From NCBI RefSeq assembly GCF_003633755.1, contig NZ_RBIL01000001.1, positions 4,139,426 through 4,203,425 of the forward strand: DNA of 64,000 nt, written 5' to 3'. Positions 34,878 through 42,214 of this stretch are shown here, one piece after another. The position numbers were made by a program, and so were the translations under genes. Under the pieces are notes generated by a model. That model saw only the letters and a program-made list of their open reading frames with translations, was not told the origin of the DNA and made no database searches. Position 1 is the first letter of the stretch, and each line of letters opens with the position of its first letter. The stretch comes from Solirubrobacter pauli. GTDB taxonomy: Bacteria > Actinomycetota > Thermoleophilia > Solirubrobacterales > Solirubrobacteraceae.

Positions 34878-35297
34878 CTGCGCATCTCGCGACAGCTCCT
34901 CGCCGACGTCGTCGCGCACGCGCGCGAGGAGTCGCCCAAGGAGTGCTGCGGGCTGATCGCCAGCCGTGACGGCGAGGCCGTCGCCGTCCATCGCGCGCGC
35001 AACGCCGCCAACAGCGCGCTGCGCTACGTGATGGACCCGATGGAGCAGTACAAGCTCCAGGAGGCGATCGACGACGCCGGGCTGGACCTCGGCGTCATCT
35101 ACCACTCGCACACGCGGTCGGACCCCGTCCCGTCGCAGACCGACATCAACCTCGCCCGCCTGGGCGACTCGGACCAGCCCGCGTTCCCGGGCACCCTCTA
35201 CCTGATCGTCGGCGTCAAGGGCGACGAGGACGACCTCCGCCTCTGGTCGATCGTCGGCAACGACGTCCAGCAGGTCGAGCTCCAGGTGACAGAGTGA
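34878..35297 (+). CDS. mec: JAMM/Mpn+ metallopeptidase, Mec-like, CTG start
   Basis: The frame begins LRISRQLLADVVAHAREESPKECCG and gives 139 residues with a complete JAMM site: Glu22, His76-x-His78, Ser86 and Asp89. There is no in-frame ATG, GTG or TTG upstream before the frame has run deep into tatA. The first conventional start (GTG, 35028) would remove Glu22, so CTG at 34878 is the best start. Mycobacterial Mec releases cysteine from CysO-cysteine; cysM lies four genes upstream. It may also trim the extra Ala of CysO here. Confidence 0.88.
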   Translation: MRISRQLLADVVAHAREESPKECCGLIASRDGEAVAVHRARNAANSALRYVMDPMEQYKLQEAIDDAGLDLGVIYHSHTRSDPVPSQTDINLARLGDSDQPAFPGTLYLIVGVKGDEDDLRLWSIVGNDVQQVELQVTE

Positions 35298-35773
35298 TCT
35301 GGCTGCTCGTGTGTCCCGTGTGCGACGCCGCGCACGAGCCGCACGAGCGCTTCTGCGCCGATTGCGGCGTGCCCCTGACGTTCGTCAACCACGAGATGTC
35401 CGAGTCCGAGCGCCGCGCGCGCAAGATCCGCCCGGGCTACACCGACGGTCCGCTCGTGCGCGTCGCCACCGCCCGCCACCAGGCCGAGGCGGAGATGATC
35501 CAGAACCTGCTGCTCGAGGAGGGCATCCCGTCGCTCGTGCGCCGCACCGGCGGCTTCGACGTGCCCGACTTCCTCGCCGCGGGCCCGCGTGACATCGTCG
35601 TCGCCGCTTCGGGTGAGGAGGCCGCGCGGGAGATCCTCGGCGACCGTCGCGAGGAGCAGCAGGGCCGGCTGCCGCCGCACAAGCACCCGGCGTGGGTGCG
35701 CGCGCTAGCGGTGACGATGTCGGTCTGCGCGCTCGCCGCCTTCGCGAGCAGCGTCCTGCTCCCCTTCACGTAG
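35294..35773 (+). CDS. Zinc-ribbon DUF2007-type protein with C-terminal membrane helix
   Basis: GTG overlaps the mec stop. The 159-residue protein has a zinc ribbon (Cys7, Cys10, Cys21, Cys24), a DUF2007-like domain (VRVATARHQAEAEMIQNLLLEEG) and a C-terminal membrane helix (ALAVTMSVCALAAFASSVLL). DUF2007 is proposed to be a signalling domain. Its last 69 bp overlap the convergent gene at 35705. Confidence 0.8.
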   Translation: MIWLLVCPVCDAAHEPHERFCADCGVPLTFVNHEMSESERRARKIRPGYTDGPLVRVATARHQAEAEMIQNLLLEEGIPSLVRRTGGFDVPDFLAAGPRDIVVAASGEEAAREILGDRREEQQGRLPPHKHPAWVRALAVTMSVCALAAFASSVLLPFT

Positions 35774-36508
35774 GCGACCCAAGTGAGAACGCCACGCCTC
35801 CTCGGTGTGGCGCAGCGAGCGCGGGAACGCGACTTCGAGCGCTCGCACCGGGCCGTCCGGGTGCGGCCCGCGCGCAAGCGTCACGCAGGCGCGGTCGCCC
35901 TCCTCGCGGGCGAGCAGGTCGAAGATCGTGCCGCCGAGCAGCAGCGCGTCCGTGCGTGAAGGCGGGAAGTCGGGCTTCGGGCCCTCGCGCAGGCGGCGCG
36001 CGACCGCCGGGCGCACGTGGCGCGTCTGACCGCTGAGCCACTGCGCCGCGCCCTCGACGAGCCACGCCCAGCGCGACCAGCGCGCGATCCGGCCCGGCGT
36101 GGCCGGCGGCGGCAGCTTCGGGTGGTTGGCGGCGACGTAGCGCCGCGCGAGCAGCGCCGAGGGCGTCAGCATCAGCATCTCGAGCGAGCCTTCGACGTTC
36201 GAGGCCCGGTGGGCGAGCAGGCGCGGGGCGAGCACGTGCAGCTCCCGCGTCCCGGCCCAGCCTACGACGTAGCGGCGCGCCGCCGGTGCCGTCAGCCGGC
36301 GCGCGAGCGGGATCCACGGCTGGGCCGCGTCCAGCTGCGCGAGCGAGGAGTGCAGGACGACCTCGAGCTCGCCGAGGTCGGTTCCGAACCGGTCCTCGAG
36401 CCGGCGCCGCGCGAGCTCGAGCTGCGACAGGACGCGCTCCGCGTCCGCCGTGTCGCGCGCGTCGTGGCGCGCCACGAACGTCTCGGAGGGCGTGTCCACC
36501 CAGGCCAT
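35705..36508 (-). CDS. Peptidase-MA-like protein lacking the HExxH zinc site
   Basis: The 267-residue protein follows the layout of gluzincin-like families: YVVGWAGTRELHVLAP and the downstream WLVEGAAQWLSGQ, which normally follows HExxH. Where HExxH would be expected it reads LEMLMLTPSALLARRY. It therefore looks like an inactive relative or a member with another role. There is no signal peptide. The last 69 bp overlap the zinc-ribbon gene; the charged tail (REGEQDAAREGGERADRHRHR in outline) may be non-essential. Confidence 0.6.
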   Translation of the reverse strand: MAWVDTPSETFVARHDARDTADAERVLSQLELARRRLEDRFGTDLGELEVVLHSSLAQLDAAQPWIPLARRLTAPAARRYVVGWAGTRELHVLAPRLLAHRASNVEGSLEMLMLTPSALLARRYVAANHPKLPPPATPGRIARWSRWAWLVEGAAQWLSGQTRHVRPAVARRLREGPKPDFPPSRTDALLLGGTIFDLLAREEGDRACVTLARGPHPDGPVRALEVAFPRSLRHTEEAWRSHLGRLREGEQDAAREGGERADRHRHR

Positions 36509-36548
36509 CGGGCGCTTACGTTAGTAGCGCCCGATGTGGGTCTGACGC

Positions 36549-37181
36549 CTAGGCGTAGGCGGGGGCGCCGTTGGCCTCGGCGATGCCCGCGATCTCCTGC
36601 GAGACGCGGTCGAACTCCTCGTCGGAGAGCACCGGTGTGCCCTCGAACGGGAGGTCGCGCGTGATCTCCAGCCAGGAGCGGCATCCGCCGTAGTCGTCGC
36701 GGACGCGCACCGTGACGGGGCGCGGGATGCGGTAGGTGCGCAGCAGGAGGACGTGGAGCGGGTGACGACGCTTCCAGGCCAACCGCTTCTCGGCGTAGTC
36801 CGACGTCCACACGTGGAACGGCGTGAGCCCGTCCAGCGCGCGGCGGTCGGTCACCGTCCACGCCCCGGCGACCTCGGCCCACGCGCGGATGCGCACGCGG
36901 TCGGGCTGGGGGATCCCGCCGTCCATCGTGAGCGCGCGGGCGGGCGGCTCGCCCTCCGGCCACACGCCCTCTTCGAGGGCGCGGCGCAGCTCGGGCTGAT
37001 GGGACTCACGCACCAGATCGTTGCGCTGGTGATCGAACGTCGGGTACAGGAAGAACCGGTCGTGCTCGAGGGCGAAGTGCTTGCCCGTCTCGCGGATGCC
37101 GCCCTTGCGCAGGGTGAGCAGTTGCTCACCCTCGGCGAGAGCGCGCACAGTGACGGCCCATTCCTTGAAAGCGATCGGCAT
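36549..37181 (-). CDS. DUF1802 family protein
   Basis: The 210-residue protein begins MPIAFKEWAVTVRALAEGEQ, with LRKGGIRE and FFLYPTFDHQ typical of DUF1802. The family is cytosolic and of unknown function, found in bacteria and archaea, sometimes near nucleases. The start is placed at the family-consistent ATG. It follows an unusually AT-rich intergenic stretch that likely holds its promoter. Confidence 0.85.
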   Translation of the reverse strand: MPIAFKEWAVTVRALAEGEQLLTLRKGGIRETGKHFALEHDRFFLYPTFDHQRNDLVRESHQPELRRALEEGVWPEGEPPARALTMDGGIPQPDRVRIRAWAEVAGAWTVTDRRALDGLTPFHVWTSDYAEKRLAWKRRHPLHVLLLRTYRIPRPVTVRVRDDYGGCRSWLEITRDLPFEGTPVLSDEEFDRVSQEIAGIAEANGAPAYA

Positions 37182-37390
37182 AAACCTGGTTGAAAGAGAG
37201 TTGTAAGACCTACGAGTTCCCTGCACAGCGAGCGTGCGCCACGACCCTGCCCGAAGCTGCGACGGAGAAACCTCCCGTAAGGCGTCACATACTATGCACA
37301 AGCCCCTGAAATCGCAAAACTTCGCTGCAAATTCGCAGTTTTTGCCAGAAATGTCCAATTTCTGGCAGTGAGCGCTTATGTGCCAAGTTC
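37182..37390. other. AT-richer intergenic stretch upstream of DUF1802
   Basis: This 209-bp gap is visibly lower in GC than its surroundings and contains runs such as GCAAAAC and GCAGTTTTTG. It has a perfect 10-bp inverted repeat (37343-37367) and two TTCGC direct repeats just before it. It must hold the 3' end signals of the dehydrogenase operon and the promoter of the DUF1802 gene. No conserved RNA is recognised. Confidence 0.6.
37343..37367. promoter_or_regulatory. Perfect 10-bp inverted repeat, 5-bp spacer
   Basis: TGCCAGAAAT-GTCCA-ATTTCTGGCA is fully symmetric. It lies 23 bp past the dehydrogenase stop and about 160 bp upstream of the DUF1802 start, both on the minus strand. It is flanked by AAAAA on the minus-strand 3' side rather than T, so it is more like an operator than an intrinsic terminator. 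Confidence 0.5.
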
Positions 37391-38269
37391 TTACAGACGT
37401 GCACCGGTGAGGCCTTCGATCACTTCGACCACCGCGGCGAAGTCCTGGTCGCCCAGGCCCTTGCCCATGCCGGCCCCGTAGAGCTCGGCGGCGAGGCCGG
37501 CGAACGGGAACGCACCGCCGGCGGTGCGGGCCTCGGCCAGGCAGAGCTGGACGTCCTTGAGCATGTGAGCGAGCTTGAACAGCGGCGTGAAGTCGTGCTC
37601 GAGCATCGGCTTGCCCTTCAGCGCGCGCATGGTCGAGTCGCTCGATCCGCCGTCCATCGTCTCCAGGAGGGCGTCGACGTCCACGTTCGCCTGACGTGCG
37701 AGCACGAGCGCCTGGGCGAGCGTCGCGCAGTTGACCGCGGTGACGGCCTGCGAGATCACCTTGACGGCCTGGCCCTGGCCGGCCGCACCGCACAGGACGA
37801 TCTTCTCGCCCATGATCTCGAACAGCGGGCGTGCGCGCTCGATGTCGTCCGGCGCACCGCCGACCATGATCGTCAGCGTGCCCGTGCGGGCCTTGGGGGA
37901 CGAGCCCGTCACGGGCGCGTCGACGAAAGCGTGCCCGTCCGCGCTGCAGCGCTCGGCGAGCGCGCGGGCGGTGTCCGGCGCGATCGTCGACATGTCGATG
38001 AAGAGCGTGCCCGGCTTGGCGCCCTCGAGCGCCTGGCCGATCATGTCCTCGACCTGGGCGCCGTCGACCACCATCGTGATCACGACGTCCGAGGCCTCCG
38101 CGACCGCCTTGGGCGAGTCCGCCACGGTCCCGCCGTGCTCGGCCGCCCATGCCTCCGCCTTCTCGCGCGTGCGGTTGAAGACGGTCAGCTCGACGCCCGC
38201 TTTGGCCAGGTTCATGGCCTGCAGCGAGCCCATGATCCCCAATCCGATGAATCCGACCTTCTCAGCCAT
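37391..38269 (-). CDS. Beta-hydroxyacid dehydrogenase (HIBADH/tartronate semialdehyde reductase family)
   Basis: The 292-residue protein has the Rossmann loop GFIGLGIMG (6-14), the substrate motif DAPVTGSSPKARTGTL and catalytic Lys170 in GQGQAVKVISQ. It reduces or oxidises a small beta-hydroxyacid with NAD(P). The start overlaps the end of the hydantoinase B gene by eight bases, so it belongs to that operon. It may handle a carbon fragment from the hydantoinase product, which is inference. Confidence 0.92.
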   Translation of the reverse strand: MAEKVGFIGLGIMGSLQAMNLAKAGVELTVFNRTREKAEAWAAEHGGTVADSPKAVAEASDVVITMVVDGAQVEDMIGQALEGAKPGTLFIDMSTIAPDTARALAERCSADGHAFVDAPVTGSSPKARTGTLTIMVGGAPDDIERARPLFEIMGEKIVLCGAAGQGQAVKVISQAVTAVNCATLAQALVLARQANVDVDALLETMDGGSSDSTMRALKGKPMLEHDFTPLFKLAHMLKDVQLCLAEARTAGGAFPFAGLAAELYGAGMGKGLGDQDFAAVVEVIEGLTGARL

Positions 38270-39722
38270 AGCCGCCGCCTCCCGGTGTCTCTATCCGTAG
38301 TCGTTGTCCCGGCTGGAGCGTGCCGCGCGCCTTCGGCGGCTGCTCCTCGCCGTCGATCAGGTTCCTGCCCGTCGCGCCCGGCCGCCCACCGCTCGCGCCG
38401 GGGGGCGCGTGCCGTCGGCGCTCGGTGAGCAACGAGTAGTCCATCGCCGCGAGCGCCTCGAGCTCGCGCACGATGCCGTCGCCGCCCCGGTGGGCGCCCT
38501 GGCCGCCCGAGCCCCGGCGCACGGCGTACTCGACGACCTTGAGCGGGAACTCGAGCTCGAGCGCCTCGACCGGCGTGTTGAGCGTGTTGGACATCGCGAC
38601 GTGCACGCCGCTCGGGCCGTCGGCGTCCGCGCACGCGCCTTGGCCGCCGCCGAGCGTCTCGTAGTACGTGAACTCGTCGTTGCCCAGCGTGAGGTTGTTC
38701 ATCGTGCCCTGGCCGAGCGCGTGGCCGAAGGCCTTGAGCACGAGGTCGGCGACGCGGCTGGACGTCTCGACGTTGCCGGCGACCACCGCCGCGGGTGGGT
38801 TCGCGTTCAGGAGCGAGCCCTCGGGCGCCGTCACCGTCACCGGGCGCATCGCGCCGCTGCTGGGCGGGATGTCGGGGTCGGTGAGCACGCGGACGGCGAA
38901 CCAGCAGGCGGAGACGGTGACCGCGAGCGGGCAGTTGAGGTTGCCCTCGTGCTGGTCGGTGGAGCCCGTGAAGTCCAGGTGCAGCTCGTCGCCGCGGACG
39001 GTGGCGGTGAGCTGCAGGTGCAGATCCTCGTCGGCCGCCTCGAGCACGTCCGCCGCCGTGTACTCGCCGTCCGGCAGCGCCTCGATCGCGGCCCGGGTAC
39101 GCCGCTCGGCGTAGTCGATCGTCGCTGCCATGGCCGCGGCGAGCGGCATCCGGGCGTGCAGCTCCTCGAGGCGGGCGACGCCGGTGCGGTTGGCGGCGAG
39201 CTGCGCACGGAGGTCGGCCCGGCGCTGCGCCGGCTGGCGCATCTGGGCCACGAGCCGCTCGATCGCGTCCTCGTCGAGGCGCTGCGGGCTGATGACCACG
39301 CCCTCGTCGTCGAGGGTCTTGGAGTCGGCGGGCATCGAGCCGGGGGTGGGGCCGCCGACGTCCGCGTGGTGCGCGCGGTTGGCGGCGAACCCGATCAGCT
39401 CGTCGTCGGCGAAGGCGGGGGTGATGACCGTGATGTCGGGGAGGTGTGTGCCGCCGGCGTACGGGTCGTTGAGCACCCAGCTGACGCCGGGCGCGTGGTC
39501 GCGGCGCGCGACCGCCGCGACGGCCGCCGGCATCGCGCCCAGGTGCACCGGGATGTGCTCGGCCTGCATGACGAGCTCACCACGCGGATCGAAGAGCGCG
39601 CATGAGGCGTCGCGCCGCTCCTTGATGTTCGCGCTGTGGCTGGCGCGGATGAGCACGGCGCCCATCTCCTCGCACGCGGCCCTGAGCGCGCCGGACGCGA
39701 CGCGCAGCGTTACCGGGTCCAT
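38262..39722 (-). CDS. hyuB: Hydantoinase B / N-methylhydantoinase-like subunit (HyuB)
   Basis: The 486-residue protein begins MDPVTLRVASGALRAACEEMG and has HLPDITVITPAF and DYAERRTRAAI typical of HyuB, with a C-terminal GGGDGIVRELE region. HyuA/HyuB pairs hydrolyse hydantoins or 5-oxoproline with ATP. It overlaps hyuA by 13 bp and the dehydrogenase by eight. Substrate not determinable from sequence. Confidence 0.9.
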   Translation of the reverse strand: MDPVTLRVASGALRAACEEMGAVLIRASHSANIKERRDASCALFDPRGELVMQAEHIPVHLGAMPAAVAAVARRDHAPGVSWVLNDPYAGGTHLPDITVITPAFADDELIGFAANRAHHADVGGPTPGSMPADSKTLDDEGVVISPQRLDEDAIERLVAQMRQPAQRRADLRAQLAANRTGVARLEELHARMPLAAAMAATIDYAERRTRAAIEALPDGEYTAADVLEAADEDLHLQLTATVRGDELHLDFTGSTDQHEGNLNCPLAVTVSACWFAVRVLTDPDIPPSSGAMRPVTVTAPEGSLLNANPPAAVVAGNVETSSRVADLVLKAFGHALGQGTMNNLTLGNDEFTYYETLGGGQGACADADGPSGVHVAMSNTLNTPVEALELEFPLKVVEYAVRRGSGGQGAHRGGDGIVRELEALAAMDYSLLTERRRHAPPGASGGRPGATGRNLIDGEEQPPKARGTLQPGQRLRIETPGGGGYG

Positions 39723-41638
39723 CGCTCGATCCTGATCGTCCCGCTGCCGAGGACCTCGGCGGCCCAGCCCGGCGGGACCGCCAGCGTCGACTCGCGCAGC
39801 TCGACGACCGCGGGGCCCTGGATGCGCTCGCCGGGCGCGGGCTCGCCGCGGATGATCTCCGTCTCGCCGTAGAGCGTGGTGCGCGTGCTGCGGCTGGCGC
39901 CCTCCGCCGTCGCGCCCACGGCGTCGGCGTCGATCCCGGGGCCCGGCGTCGTGGCGGTCGCCCGCAACGTCACCAGCTCAACCTCAGCTTGAGGGTCACG
40001 GTAGCCGTAGGCGTCCTCGTGCGCGGCGTGGAAGTCCTCCTCCAGGTGATCCGAGAGCGGCACGCTCAGCTCGAACGCCTGGCCGCGGTAGCGCAGCTCG
40101 GCGACGACCCGCACGTCGGCGTCAGGGTCGCCCAGCTCCTCGCGTGCGCGCTGCGTGAGCTCGTCCGCTTCGATGGTGAGCGCGTCGGCCGTGAGCAGGA
40201 CGCTGCGCTGGGCGTCCCGTCGGCGCTCGGAGACGACGAGCCCGAGCGCGGCGAGCACACCCGACGCACGCGGGCAGAGGATCTTCGTGATGCCGAGCTC
40301 CTCGGCGATCGCGGCGGCGTGCAGGCCACCGGCGCCGCCGAAGGCCATCAGCGCGAGCGAGCGCGGGTCGACGCCGCGCTCGACCGTCATCACGCGCAAC
40401 GCCCGGACCATCTCGGCGTTCGCGACCCTGATGATCCCCTCCGCGGTCTCCTGGCGGCCGAGGCCGAGCGTGTCGCCCAAGGCATCCACGGCCCGCTCGG
40501 CGGCGGCGCGATCGAGCTCGATCCCGCCCGCGATCCCGCCCAGCAGGCCGAGGAGCAGGTTCGCGTCGGTCACGGTCGGCTCCTCGCCGCCGTGCCCGTA
40601 CGCCGCCGGCCCCGGCCGCGCGCCCGCCGACCGCGGACCCACCCGCAGCGCGCCGCCCGCGTCGCGCCAGGCGATCGAGCCACCGCCCGCGCCGACCGTG
40701 TGGATGTCGAGCATCGGCAGCGCGACCGGCCGCCCGCCGACCTCGCGCCCGCTCGCCTCGCGGACCTCGCCGCCGAGCACCACGCACACGTCGCAGCTGG
40801 TGCCACCCATGTCGAAGCACAGCGTGTCCGGCTCGCCGGCCGCGGCGGCCGCCCACGCCGCCCCGGCCGCGCCGCCCGCGGGCCCGGACAGCACGGTCAG
40901 CACCGCGTGGTCGGCCGCCTGCTCGACGCTCGCCAGCCCGCCACTGGACTGCATCACGCTCGGCTCCGGCAGACCCGCGTCCGCGGCCCGGCGGGTGAGG
41001 CTGCGCAGGTAGGCGGCGAGAAGGGGGGAGAGGGCGGCGTCCAGCTCGGTCGTCGCGGCGCGCTCGTACTCGCGGAACGTCCCGACGACCTGATGGCTGA
41101 GGGAGACGTGGACATCGTGCTCGCGGAGCGCGTCGCCCAGCTGCTGCTCGTGCTGCGGGTGGCGGTAGGCGTGCAGGAAGCAGACGGCGACCGCCTCGGG
41201 CTCGAGGGCGAGGATCGCGCGCACGGCGTCGTCGACGTCCAAGGCCGTTTCCGGGCCGGCGGGCGTCATCCGCTCCGTCGCCCCGACACGCAGCTCCGGC
41301 GGCACCAGCGGGGCCGGACGGGCCTCGCAGAGGCGGTACAGGTCCGCCCGCGCCTGCCGGGCGAGCTCGACGACGTCCTCGAAGCCCCTGGTGGCCACGA
41401 ACACCGTCTTCGCGCCCTCGCCTTCGAGGAGCGCGTTGGTCGCCGCGGTCGTGCCGTGCGCGAACGTGGTCACGTCGGCGGCGGCTTCGCCGGCGCGCTC
41501 GAGCACGGCCCGGACGGCGTCGAGCACGCCCTCGGACTGGTCGTGCGGCGTCGTCGGCGCCTTAGCCGTCCACAGCCGACCGCCGACCGCCAGCACGGCA
41601 TCGGTGAAGGTCCCGCCCACGTCCACGCCCAGGAGCAT
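39710..41638 (-). CDS. hyuA: Hydantoinase A / 5-oxoprolinase-like subunit (HyuA)
   Basis: The 642-residue protein starts with the actin-like ATPase loop LLGVDVGGTFTDAVL, has VTTFAHGTTAATNALLEG and the second phosphate motif DMGGTSCDVCVV, with GAGGGSIAW. It is the ATP-binding partner of HyuB. It is slightly shorter than the usual about 690 residues, mostly at the C terminus. First gene of the operon after a 31-bp gap. Confidence 0.92.
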   Translation of the reverse strand: MLLGVDVGGTFTDAVLAVGGRLWTAKAPTTPHDQSEGVLDAVRAVLERAGEAAADVTTFAHGTTAATNALLEGEGAKTVFVATRGFEDVVELARQARADLYRLCEARPAPLVPPELRVGATERMTPAGPETALDVDDAVRAILALEPEAVAVCFLHAYRHPQHEQQLGDALREHDVHVSLSHQVVGTFREYERAATTELDAALSPLLAAYLRSLTRRAADAGLPEPSVMQSSGGLASVEQAADHAVLTVLSGPAGGAAGAAWAAAAAGEPDTLCFDMGGTSCDVCVVLGGEVREASGREVGGRPVALPMLDIHTVGAGGGSIAWRDAGGALRVGPRSAGARPGPAAYGHGGEEPTVTDANLLLGLLGGIAGGIELDRAAAERAVDALGDTLGLGRQETAEGIIRVANAEMVRALRVMTVERGVDPRSLALMAFGGAGGLHAAAIAEELGITKILCPRASGVLAALGLVVSERRRDAQRSVLLTADALTIEADELTQRAREELGDPDADVRVVAELRYRGQAFELSVPLSDHLEEDFHAAHEDAYGYRDPQAEVELVTLRATATTPGPGIDADAVGATAEGASRSTRTTLYGETEIIRGEPAPGERIQGPAVVELRESTLAVPPGWAAEVLGSGTIRIERWTR

Positions 41639-41669
41639 CGGGCGTGGACGCTAGCGCCGGAGGCCGCGG

Positions 41670-42077
41670 CTATGCGGCCTGGAGGGCGACGTCCTCGGTC
41701 TCAGCCAGGTGCTGATGCGAGGGGCAGTAGCCGTTGTGCGGCAGCGGCGTGCGCTGGCACGGCGTGCCGCGACGCGTGGTGGCGCGGCATTCGAGCCGCT
41801 CGGCGACCGGGTTCGCGGCGAAGTACTCCCGCGCGAAGTTCATGTAGCGGTCGCAGACCTTGTAGACGCGCAGCTGCTGGGACATCGGGAAGTAGATCCG
41901 GATGTCGTTGAACAGCGTCTTGGTCGGCTTGGCGAAGTAGTGCCAATCCGTGGCGAGGCGCTCGACGCACGTCTCACACGACCGTAGGACGCGCTCGTGG
42001 TTCGCTGTGTCGCCGTCGTGCTCCTCGACGATGTCGGAAGCAAGCTCGCGATAGATGGAACGGCTGAAGTGGTACAT
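41670..42077 (-). CDS. Small protein with C-terminal Cys/His cluster (135 aa)
   Basis: The protein starts MYHFSRSIYRELASDIVEEH after a GGGGAGA Shine-Dalgarno. It has a helical N-terminal half with two Cys (SCETC) and ends with the pattern C-x8-C-x10-C-x2-H (CRATTRRGTPCQRTPLPHNG then YCPSH), resembling the zinc motif of phage and transposon proteins with RSGxxC and GxCxxH. It may bind zinc and nucleic acid. Function unknown. Confidence 0.8.
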   Translation of the reverse strand: MYHFSRSIYRELASDIVEEHDGDTANHERVLRSCETCVERLATDWHYFAKPTKTLFNDIRIYFPMSQQLRVYKVCDRYMNFAREYFAANPVAERLECRATTRRGTPCQRTPLPHNGYCPSHQHLAETEDVALQAA

Positions 42078-42214
42078 CGCTGTCTCCCCGGGACTGCCTT
42101 TGGCGGCGGCGGTCCCCTCCGTGGCCCGGTGGTTGGGTGTTTGCCGCTGATGCAGAGGCCTCAAACGTCCGCATTGTTGACTTCGCGTTAAGAAGGCCGC
42201 GGGGAGAAAGTCGA

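Noticed and set aside
36549-38150. 533-codon minus frame joining the dehydrogenase region to DUF1802
   Set aside because: It reads the dehydrogenase gene in the wrong frame and then the gap; DUF1802 proteins begin at the internal ATG (37181).
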